DNA from: Polyangiaceae bacterium
GTDB taxonomy: Bacteria; Myxococcota_A; Polyangia; Polyangiales; Polyangiaceae
DNA: 64,000 nt
Reading direction: 5' to 3'
Assembly: GCA_016712345.1 (NCBI GenBank)
Contig: JADJRH010000011.1
Location: forward strand, 186,001 to 250,000
Part shown: positions 44,318 through 52,045 of the stretch, one piece after another
How positions within the stretch are numbered: the stretch's first letter is position 1
Layout of the letters: each line of letters starts with the position of its first letter
Notes under the pieces: model-generated
Databases searched by the model: none
What the model was told of the DNA's origin: nothing
What the model saw: the letters and a program-made list of their open reading frames with translations, nothing else
Made by a program: the position numbers and the translations under genes

Positions 44318-45847
44318 TTATACCGTTGTAGGCGGCGGTGTGCGGGGTGGACAGGTTTGTTCAAACGCCCACGCCGCTGAAAACAGCTTTTCTTCAGAAA
44401 ACGCGGGCCCCATAAGCTGCAATCCGATGGGTAGCTCCGGGTGGTTGACTGTTGCCGGAGCCGGCTTGCATGGCACCGAAAGCGCGGCGATTCCTGCGAG
44501 GCTCGCGGGAAGAGTGTACACATCGGCCAAATACATGGCGAGCGGGTCGTTTACTTTTTCGCCGAGTTTAAAGGCGACCGTGGGCGAAGCGGGGGCCGCA
44601 ATGACATCTACCTCTTGAAATGCCGCGTCGAAATCACGTTTGAAAAGCGTGCGAACGCGCTGAGCATGAAGGTAATACGCGTCGTAATATCCAGCCGACA
44701 AAACGTAGGTGCCGAGCATGATGCGGCGTTTGACCTCCGCGCCGAAACCGGCGCCGCGGGTTGCGGAGTAGAGCGATGCGAGATCTCCTTTGCCGGGCGC
44801 TCGAAAGCCGAACCTTACCCCGTCAAATCGAGCCAAGTTGGAGGAGCATTCTGCGGTGGCCACAATGTAATAGGTGGCTACGGCGTAACGGGTTGTTTTG
44901 AGGTGAATGGGGCGCAGTTCACACCCGAGCGATTGAAGAGTTGAGAGGGCTTCTCGAATGCTCTTTTCGACTTCAGGAGCAATCCCCTCTGAAAAGTACT
45001 CTTCAGGAACGCCCACTTTTAGGCCTTTGATGGACTTGCCACATGCAGCTTCGTAGTCGGGAACTTCTACACGTGCGCTGGTGGCGTCTTTGGCGTCGGC
45101 CCCGGCGATGGTTTTGAGAACCCGCGCCGCGCCCCGAACATCGGTGGCGAACGGGCCGATTTGATCGAGACTTGAGGCGAACGCCACGAGACCATACCGG
45201 GAGACGCGACCATAGGTAGGTTTGACGCCGACTGTGCCGGTGAGCGAAGCGGGTTGGCGAATGGACCCTCCCGTGTCTGAACCGAGGGAACATGGCACGA
45301 GGCGAGCGGCTACCGCAACCGCGCTCCCACCCGAGGAGCCCCCCGGTGTACGCGTGGGATCCCAGGGGTTTTTGGCTGGGAAAAAGGCGCTGTTTTCGTT
45401 GGATGAACCCATTGCAAATTCATCCATGTTGCATTTGCCCACCACCACGGCGCCCGCTTGTTCAAGTTTGCTCGTGACGGTGGCGCTGTAAGGAGGGCGA
45501 AAGCCGCGCTCCGGGTCAAGTTCGGGGTCGGTGGTAGATCTGCGCGCGGTTGTTAATATCTTTGACGCCGCCGTGGTGGGAACGTCTTTTGTACAGATCG
45601 GGTCTTTGAGGCCGATGGGTACACCCGCGAGTGTACCCAGCGCTTCACCGCGGGCGCGTGCGGCATCAACATGTTCCGCGACATGGAGAGCGCGTTCAGG
45701 TTGGGTGGTTAGAAACGCGCCCAAAGCTCGATGGCGTTCGATGTTGTCGAGCGACGCTTTTACCACTTCAACGGCGCTGACTTGGCCTTTTGCAATGGCA
45801 TCGGCGATTTGCCAAACCGGTCTTTGTAGAATTTCTGCGAAGCTCAT
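44318..45847 (-). CDS. gatA: Asp-tRNA(Asn)/Glu-tRNA(Gln) amidotransferase subunit A
   Basis: The glutaminase subunit of GatCAB, which makes Gln-tRNA or Asn-tRNA by transamidation. The 509-aa product carries the amidase signature: catalytic Lys in VPIGLKDPICTKD, cis-Ser in PGGSSGGSA and nucleophile Ser in GSDTGGSIRQPAS. The C-terminal YYDAYYLHAQRVRTL is typical of GatA. gatC starts its stop-to-start six bases upstream, giving a gatC-gatA operon. gatB is not in this window. Confidence 0.95.
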   Translation of the reverse strand: MSFAEILQRPVWQIADAIAKGQVSAVEVVKASLDNIERHRALGAFLTTQPERALHVAEHVDAARARGEALGTLAGVPIGLKDPICTKDVPTTAASKILTTARRSTTDPELDPERGFRPPYSATVTSKLEQAGAVVVGKCNMDEFAMGSSNENSAFFPAKNPWDPTRTPGGSSGGSAVAVAARLVPCSLGSDTGGSIRQPASLTGTVGVKPTYGRVSRYGLVAFASSLDQIGPFATDVRGAARVLKTIAGADAKDATSARVEVPDYEAACGKSIKGLKVGVPEEYFSEGIAPEVEKSIREALSTLQSLGCELRPIHLKTTRYAVATYYIVATAECSSNLARFDGVRFGFRAPGKGDLASLYSATRGAGFGAEVKRRIMLGTYVLSAGYYDAYYLHAQRVRTLFKRDFDAAFQEVDVIAAPASPTVAFKLGEKVNDPLAMYLADVYTLPASLAGIAALSVPCKPAPATVNHPELPIGLQLMGPAFSEEKLFSAAWAFEQTCPPRTPPPTTV

Positions 45848-45853
45848 TGACGG

Positions 45854-46165
45854 TCATCCCTCGTCCACAAAAGCCGGCACACGAAATCCACCGTCGTCGA
45901 CACTTGGGGCCTCACGAAGCGCTATGTCATGTGCGAGCGAAGGCTCTTCTTCATCAAGGCGAGGAACGATACCCGCCGAGTCCACATGAGACATGGGAGG
46001 AACGCCCGTGACATCCACCTCGCGAAGCGTTTTTACGTAGTCGAGAATTTGACTCAGATCTTGGGTGATAGCGGCCACTTCGTCGGCGTTGAGGTCGAGA
46101 TGAGCGAGCTTGGCGATGCGAAGCACTTCGTCTTTTGAAATGCTGTGCGATTGGGAAGTGGACAT
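45854..46165 (-). CDS. gatC: Asp-tRNA(Asn)/Glu-tRNA(Gln) amidotransferase subunit C
   Basis: A 103-aa GatC, the small belt subunit that stabilises GatA on GatB. It shows the family pattern DEVLRIAKLAHLDLNADEV, LSQILDYVKTLREVDVTGVPP and the acidic end. ATG 46165 is chosen because it gives the usual length; a longer frame upstream has no homology. Six bases separate it from gatA. Confidence 0.93.
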   Translation of the reverse strand: MSTSQSHSISKDEVLRIAKLAHLDLNADEVAAITQDLSQILDYVKTLREVDVTGVPPMSHVDSAGIVPRLDEEEPSLAHDIALREAPSVDDGGFRVPAFVDEG

Positions 46166-46190
46166 GTGGGCCCTGTATACTCGAAATGGT

Positions 46191-47282
46191 TTACGAAGAG
46201 CAATGCGCCGCGCGTTCGAGTTCAATCCATCGCAGAGAAATGACGGGTTTTTCGGTGGTACCGAACACATCAACGCCCTGCGCCCATTCTTCAAACCAGT
46301 CGGTGGGCGGCCAACTTTCGTTGGGGAGGTGTTCGCGCTCGTAAGCGAGGGCATTTTCGTTGGAGCGGAGAGTGAGGGGAAGATCGGCGAGGGCCGATTG
46401 GAGTTCTTGAGGAGTATAAAAGGTGGACCACAAATATTGAGCGGCCTGTTGTGCAGCGCGATCGGGGTGCTCGCCGGGTTCGGTCAGAAACACTGAAACG
46501 AGCGCTTTTCCACCCGGAGCGAGCACCCGCGCAAGTTCGGTGAACAGCTTTTTCAAGTCTTCCACTGTTCGAAAATGGGAGGTTACCTGCGCGACGTGGG
46601 CAATGTGTACACTTTCTGAGTCAATGGGCAGATCAGCGTTGAGTAGGTTTTGGGTTACAACATGAACGGGAAGGTTTTCTTCTTTCGCCGAGGATTCGAG
46701 TTGTTCTGACAGGGCGGGAGCAATCTCCACCGCCCACACTCGGTGGCCTCGGCGAGCCATTTCGAGAGCGTTCCGACCATTGCCAGCTCCGATATCAAGG
46801 CAGGTAAGGGGTGTTGTGAGCGCGGTCAAAGCGGTGATGAGCCGGGCGTCGGCACTTTTGCCAAAGAGCGGGCCGGTTCGATTGACCGTCCACTTTTCAT
46901 ACTCGGACTCGGACGACCATGTGGACGCGGCAACTTGATAATGGACGTGGAGCGATCCGTCGTTGGAGGTTTGGTATCTCACGAGAACGTTCGCATTGGG
47001 AGATTTGTCAAACCCCTCATTTGCCTTGAGAAGAAGCAGGCGAGAAAGCTCATTCAACTCTGCGGTTGAAAAAGGTCTACCCATGGCGGCAAACTGGTCG
47101 GCCAAAAAATCGACATAGTGGAAAACCAGTGAAGGGATGGCGGGAAAGGCTATTTCGGCCGCTGTTCGCGTGCGCCTCCAGATTCGGCCCATGACCCCTT
47201 TGCGGAGGGCTTGATGGCCGATGGTAGAAAACTCAGGCGAAGGATCGATCGGAACGTTGGGTAGAGAATCGTTGCGGCTCAT
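46191..47282 (-). CDS. Class I SAM-dependent methyltransferase
   Basis: A 363-aa protein. The first 170 residues are helical and of no known family. A Rossmann methyltransferase domain follows: motif I CLDIGAGNGRNALEMA, the acidic motif II WAVEIAP, HVVTQNLLNADLP, HVAQVTSHF and LARVLAPGGKALVSVFL. This resembles Methyltransf_11/25. Substrate unknown. ATG 47282 is the first start outside the overlap with the divergent membrane-protein gene. gatC lies 25 bases downstream in the same direction. Confidence 0.8.
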   Translation of the reverse strand: MSRNDSLPNVPIDPSPEFSTIGHQALRKGVMGRIWRRTRTAAEIAFPAIPSLVFHYVDFLADQFAAMGRPFSTAELNELSRLLLLKANEGFDKSPNANVLVRYQTSNDGSLHVHYQVAASTWSSESEYEKWTVNRTGPLFGKSADARLITALTALTTPLTCLDIGAGNGRNALEMARRGHRVWAVEIAPALSEQLESSAKEENLPVHVVTQNLLNADLPIDSESVHIAHVAQVTSHFRTVEDLKKLFTELARVLAPGGKALVSVFLTEPGEHPDRAAQQAAQYLWSTFYTPQELQSALADLPLTLRSNENALAYEREHLPNESWPPTDWFEEWAQGVDVFGTTEKPVISLRWIELERAAHCSS

Positions 47283-47361
47283 AACGGCGGACAGGTGGCC
47301 TACCACGGGAACAAGCGCGTGGCTTCTTGCGTTTTGCCAAGACCCCGCGAAGAATTGAAAA

Positions 47362-48762
47362 ATGGCAGCCAACGAAAGCGCGCCGTCAAACCCATTTGCG
47401 AAACGGAGTGTGCTCACTCCCACGGTGCGTTTGTTCGCGCTTGCCGCGGCGTTCGCTGCGCTGACTGTGGTCGCTTACATAGCGATCTTGGTGTTCACCG
47501 TGCCCAGCTCCGCGCGATTTCCATCGCTTGCCGTGTTCGCTTTGTTGCTCTTGCTGGGCAAAGTTGCGCTCGACAAAGTGGCTCGATGGGCGGCGCCTTC
47601 GCAGGGAACGGTGATCACATCGCTCGCGGCGGCGGCCCTTGCACCGCTATTTGTGATTGGCGCGTTTTGGGCGCTGGCGGAGCCGCTTGTTTCGTCGTCT
47701 TTCCGTTGCGGCACGGGCGATGTGATGTTGCTTATGGCGGCGCCGTTTCCCATTTTTTTGTGGGCCTGCCTGGCGGTTCTCGTTGCGGGTGCCATCTTGT
47801 CGAGTGGCCGCGGTGAGCGTCTGCGCCCCGCTATTCGAGGTGCGGCGGGGGTTGCGGCTGTGTTCTCTGGAGTGATGGTGACTCTCGCCTCAATTCGGGC
47901 CGCTCAAAAGCCCGACGTGAATGTGTACATCAGCACCTTACCGGTCACAGCGGTGATCGCAAAGTTGCCCAACGCGGAGCAGCTCCCCAAAGCACCTGAG
48001 GGGGCTGGAAACGCCGAAGACATCCTCCCATTGCCCGCGACGCGGGTGATTGTAGACGATTTGGCCATTTTTCGGTCTTGTTTTCGCGAGCGGTGCGTGG
48101 TGGGAGTTGGGCCGGCCGCAGCGGTCCAAGATGAAAGCCTACCCACTGGGGAGTTTTTATCGCTCGGTTCTCCGGATCGTGACGTGGTGGTGAAATACGA
48201 CAAGGCCCATCATTTCGTTGTGCTTGAGTCGGGCGGTCGAGTGGCATTGGGCGACCCGTCGCAGTTTCCATTTCATACGATCAGTTGGCGACCTCACACG
48301 CTTTGGCCGGCGGTCGATGTGCATGTTCGGAATGTTTCGAATGCGGTGAGTGCGCCTATCGGTGGGATTGGGATGGCAGCTCTCAGCTTAGCTGTCTCTC
48401 TGGGCCTGTTGTTGTACAATCACCTTCAAAAAAAGGCGTTGCGTGTCTTGCTCAAAGGCGCGTGGGGCACCCTGGGCGACAATGGATGGGTAACTTTCGG
48501 CGATGGTCGAAAGGCGAGGGTAGATCCAAAACTGGCCCTGAAACCCGGCGAGGTGTTGATTCTAAAACCCTCTGTCGGCCTTGGCGCCTACCGCGACAGT
48601 CACGTGCTCGGCTTGGGGGAAGTGGCTGCCGGCAGCCCCGATGAACATCGCGAAAGGGTTGACGCGAAGTGTACCCGTGTTGCGGCGTGGGCGTTGGCCG
48701 TTGCAACAATTGGGATCGCGCCGTTGATTTCATGTGCGGTTGCCGGCCTTGTTGCGCCGTAA
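47362..48762 (+). CDS. Multi-pass membrane protein, function unknown
   Basis: A 466-aa protein with five hydrophobic helices in the first 180 residues, a soluble domain (about 185-335) containing a DSxPTGEFLSLGSPDRDVVVKY-like beta-rich segment, one helix at about 343-363, another beta-rich stretch (GDNGWVTFGDGRKARVD) and a last helix at the C-terminus. I do not recognise a family. It is divergent from the methyltransferase gene and stands alone. Confidence 0.65.
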   Translation: MAANESAPSNPFAKRSVLTPTVRLFALAAAFAALTVVAYIAILVFTVPSSARFPSLAVFALLLLLGKVALDKVARWAAPSQGTVITSLAAAALAPLFVIGAFWALAEPLVSSSFRCGTGDVMLLMAAPFPIFLWACLAVLVAGAILSSGRGERLRPAIRGAAGVAAVFSGVMVTLASIRAAQKPDVNVYISTLPVTAVIAKLPNAEQLPKAPEGAGNAEDILPLPATRVIVDDLAIFRSCFRERCVVGVGPAAAVQDESLPTGEFLSLGSPDRDVVVKYDKAHHFVVLESGGRVALGDPSQFPFHTISWRPHTLWPAVDVHVRNVSNAVSAPIGGIGMAALSLAVSLGLLLYNHLQKKALRVLLKGAWGTLGDNGWVTFGDGRKARVDPKLALKPGEVLILKPSVGLGAYRDSHVLGLGEVAAGSPDEHRERVDAKCTRVAAWALAVATIGIAPLISCAVAGLVAP

Positions 48763-48881
48763 TTGATGCAACCGGCGGCGCATGTTTCGGAGCTTGTTGA
48801 CGCCGACGCGCGCCGGAACCATGACACTTTTGTCGCCTAAAACGTCCGGCTGCGATACGGTGGAAGGCGGCGGGAGCGCCC

Positions 48882-49538
48882 ATGGAAACAAATTCATTTC
48901 TTCAGGATCTCGACTCACTCGTGGAAGCGAAACTGGGACGCATCGGCGCGGCTTCCGCGGGTGCGGCTCCGGATCCGAACATCGGTGTGCGAGAGCTTCT
49001 GACCACGGCGCTCAAAAAAGAGCTGGAAGCATCTGAAGAAGCGGCGCTGTGGATGGTGGGTGAAAGTGATGTGGAAGTAAAATTGGCTCTCGCCCGACAG
49101 TGTGGTGATGAGGCCAAACATTACAGATTGATCGAGGCGCGCCTGAAAGAACTGGGGGTGAACACGTCGGCGTTGGCCCCGCTTTCAGATGGGTATAGTC
49201 CCATGTTCAAGTTTCTGAAGAGCCTTGAAACAACGGTGGAACGGGTTGCGGCGGGACAATACGCCCGCGAGGCGCTCGCCAAAGTGTATAACAACGTGTT
49301 TATCGAGTTTTGTGTTTCGAAAGGAGACGAGGCGACGGCGGCGCTTTATCGGGACGTGATTCAACCCGACGAGGGGCACCACCACGAGTTGGGTAGAAAG
49401 CTTCTGATTCGTCTTGCGACCACGGCCGATGACCAACAGAAGGCTCGGAAAGCCGCGGAGCGTACACTTGAGATCGCCGAAGAAATTCAAGAAATGGTGC
49501 GACTGAAAAAGGGAATTTCGTGCGCACCCGGATGTTAG
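48882..49538 (+). CDS. Ferritin-like diiron-type protein
   Basis: A 218-aa helical protein with the ferritin-like metal pattern: Glu in LKKELEASEEAALWM (helix 1), DEAKHYRLIEARL (helix 2, DExxH), then VYNNVFIEFCV (helix 3) and DEGHHHELGRKLL (helix 4, ExxH). A diiron site is therefore likely; oxidase, hydroxylase or storage functions are all possible. It ends in two Cys (SCAPGC). The adenylate cyclase gene begins 13 bases downstream, so they are probably co-transcribed. Confidence 0.75.
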   Translation: METNSFLQDLDSLVEAKLGRIGAASAGAAPDPNIGVRELLTTALKKELEASEEAALWMVGESDVEVKLALARQCGDEAKHYRLIEARLKELGVNTSALAPLSDGYSPMFKFLKSLETTVERVAAGQYAREALAKVYNNVFIEFCVSKGDEATAALYRDVIQPDEGHHHELGRKLLIRLATTADDQQKARKAAERTLEIAEEIQEMVRLKKGISCAPGC

Positions 49539-49551
49539 GTTACAGCGCGTC

Positions 49552-50877
49552 GTGAGCACTTCGCAAGAGGAACCCCAGCCGTCGCGCCCCCAAGGCAGGC
49601 TCGCTCAAGACGCCCTGTCCGGCCCGGAGCGGCCTGTGGATCAGGAAGCCCTTGATCGCACGCTGGCCGCACACCGCGCTGCGATGGCGCACAAGTTGGG
49701 TCAGGTTCGTCTCGTGGGTGTGGGCGCCACATTGGCCTTATCGCTCTTTCTGTGGCTCGTTTTTGGACTGAAAGATTGGGCGCCCAATGCGGCTGTGTTT
49801 GCCGCATATTTGCCCGTGGCGGTGGTTGTCTACTGGGCGGGAATCAGATGGCCGCGGTTTGCACAATCGGCCGGGTTGACGGTGGCTGTTGGGGATGTGC
49901 CTGTGATTTGGATCATGCAGGCGCTCGCCATGCCCCTTGCGCCTTCTCCCGGTGGAATGGCCGGTTTTGCACTGGGTATATTTGTATTTTTGGTGTTGCT
50001 CGCCGCACTTTCGCTGAGCAAATTACAGGTTGTTGTGGTGGCGGCGCTGTCCACTGTGTTTGAAATAGCGCTCCAATATCAGGCGAATATTTCCAAAGGG
50101 GCATGGGTAGCTTCAGCCATTGTTCTCGGGTTGGCGTCCATGGCGTCCGCTCAATTGGTGCAGCGCGTTCGAAGCCTTGTTGCACGGGTCAACGATGAAA
50201 TGGCTCGGCGCGAACGTTTGGGTAGATATTTTTCACCTACCGTTGCTGATATTCTGGCCGAACGGGGAGATGACAAGCAGCGTGCGGAAGCGCGGCAGGT
50301 GACCGTTCTGTTTTTGGATATTCGTGACTTTACCGCGCTTGCGGAGCGGCTTCGACCCGAGCAGGTGGTCACTCTACTCAACGAGGTTCATTCGCGAATG
50401 GTTCGCGAGGTGTTTCGTCACGGCGGAACCCTCGACAAGTTTACCGGAGACGGGCTTTTGGCCTATTTCGGGGCGCCGCTTGATGACCCGGAACATGCCG
50501 TTCACGCGATAGACTGCGCCCTGGCCATGAAGGCAGAACTCAAGATTCTCAACCTTGAGCGCGAGGCTCGCGGCGAGCCCCTCATTCGAATGGGAATTGG
50601 CATTCATACAGGGGAGGCGGTGCTTGGGGATATCGGGTCGCCGGAGCATCGGTTAGAATACACCGTGATCGGGGATACCGTCAACACGGCGTCGCGGATG
50701 GAAGGTTTGTCGAAAGAGCTTAAAAGGCCGATTGTTGCGAGCGAAACAACGCGTGAGGGCGCCAAGTCCCACTACGAGATGGAAGAATTGCCCGCGGTGT
50801 CGGTGAGGGGCAAGTCAAACCGACTGCGCGTATTCACTCCGCTCGTGGATGGCAAGCCATACTCGTCCATGGAGTGA
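49552..50877 (+). CDS. Membrane-bound class III adenylate cyclase
   Basis: A 441-aa cyclase. Six hydrophobic helices (about residues 50-215) anchor it in the membrane. A short helical linker (RRERLGRYFSPTVADIL) precedes the catalytic CHD domain (about 240-420). It has both metal Asp (FLDIRDFTALAE and KFTGDGLLAYFG), the ATP-selecting Lys (LDKF) and Asp (YTVIGDTVNTASR), and the transition-state Asn and Arg in NTASRME. All key residues are present, so cAMP production is expected. The GTG start follows the ferritin-like gene by 13 bases. Confidence 0.93.
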   Translation: MSTSQEEPQPSRPQGRLAQDALSGPERPVDQEALDRTLAAHRAAMAHKLGQVRLVGVGATLALSLFLWLVFGLKDWAPNAAVFAAYLPVAVVVYWAGIRWPRFAQSAGLTVAVGDVPVIWIMQALAMPLAPSPGGMAGFALGIFVFLVLLAALSLSKLQVVVVAALSTVFEIALQYQANISKGAWVASAIVLGLASMASAQLVQRVRSLVARVNDEMARRERLGRYFSPTVADILAERGDDKQRAEARQVTVLFLDIRDFTALAERLRPEQVVTLLNEVHSRMVREVFRHGGTLDKFTGDGLLAYFGAPLDDPEHAVHAIDCALAMKAELKILNLEREARGEPLIRMGIGIHTGEAVLGDIGSPEHRLEYTVIGDTVNTASRMEGLSKELKRPIVASETTREGAKSHYEMEELPAVSVRGKSNRLRVFTPLVDGKPYSSME

Positions 50878-50891
50878 GAGGGCCAGAAACC

Positions 50892-51912
50892 TTATGGGTT
50901 TTTGGCGCAGCGGAAACCAACGGCTTTGCTGCGGTAGGTAACTTCATACCCAACGCGCGATCCCGAGGCAAAACTGGGGAATCCGATCATGATATCCCAG
51001 CCGCCGCCGCGAATGGCGTGGTTGCCGGGTTGCAGGTTGTCTTGAGGGCGGGTGGTGGTTGTCCACTCCCAGAGGCCGCCGGCCATGTCGTGAATACCGA
51101 GTGGAGTGTCACCGCTCGGGAAGCTCCCGACCCGGCATGGCAGCGTGCGCTTGTTGGGTGTGGAAGCGCAGAGTTTGGTCCAATCTTCGGTATCGCCCCA
51201 AGGGTATTTGCGGCCGAGGCTCCCACCGCGGGCAGCCCACTCCCACTCGTCTTCGGTGGGGAGACGTTTACCAACAAAACTGCAATAGGCAGATGAGTCG
51301 GTATAATCGATACAGTTGAGCGGAAGTTGATCGTCACCGGCTGAAAAACTTGACGAGCCGGGATTGCATGTGAGTTGAGACGTGGGGCATTTCCCTTTTT
51401 GGGAACACAGCTTGTAATCACCCACGGTGACTTCATTCAGGTCGATGCAATATTCTTTCACCGACACGGTGGATCCGGCCGATGCGTGGTATCCGCCGAG
51501 CTTGAAACTACCACCTTGGACGTGAACCATGCCGGCGGGACATTTCCCGCCTGCGGTGAGGCCGGGTGGAACCGACGGCGCCGGGTCAATGGTGGCAATG
51601 ACCGGAACACACCCTGTGCCCGATTTGAACAACATGCCTTGTGGGCAATCTGTATTGATGTTTCCAAGGCACTGACCTTGTTCGAAGTGGCTCCCGGAGG
51701 GGCACTTCACCACCGTCATCACTTCTTCGCGAATGCACTTGTCTCCTTCGACGGTTGTCCCCCTTGGACAAGCCACAAGGCCCACCTGTGTTGTGGGCTG
51801 CGGGCAGGGGAGTTTGGGGAGGCGGCGTTTCGGTGCATGCCGCAGTAGTGCCCAAGGACGCGGCGGCGATCGCCACGGCGAAAGGCACGCGTTGGAAGAT
51901 TTGTACGGCCAT
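50892..51912 (-). CDS. Exported SUMF1/FGE-fold protein (apparent one-base frameshift)
   Basis: The signal peptide frame starts at ATG 51912 (VPFAVAIAAASLGTTAAC, possibly a lipoprotein) and runs to about 51786; the rest of the protein lies in another frame (from about 51785). Dropping one G in GGTGGGCC (minus strand, 51786-51779) joins PAAHNTGG to LVACPRGTTV. Two Cys-rich repeats (CPRGTTVEGDKC, CPSGSHFEQGQC) precede a formylglycine-generating-enzyme fold: GMVHVQGGSFKLGG, CIDLNEVTVGDYKLC, LNCIDYTDSSAYCSFVGKRLPTEDEWEWAARGG, AIRGGGWD and GFRCAKNP. The Cys pair of true FGE is missing from the C-terminal part, so a non-enzymatic role is likely. Confidence 0.75.
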
Positions 51913-52045
51913 GGGTTGACATTACTCTCCGCTCTGCCGGGAGGGAAGGTGAATGCCTCGCGAAAAAATGGCCTTTCTTGTAGGTTTTTTGGCTTTCGCA
52001 GCGGCGCAATGCTAGCCCCTCTCGGCTCGGATAACGGCTCAAACG

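Noticed and set aside
46191..47423. Longer methyltransferase starting at 47423
   Set aside because: This would overlap the divergent membrane-protein gene by over 60 bases; ATG 47282 is a better start.
50892..51785. True formylglycine-generating enzyme
   Set aside because: The fold is there but the Cys pair needed for catalysis is missing and no sulfatase is nearby.
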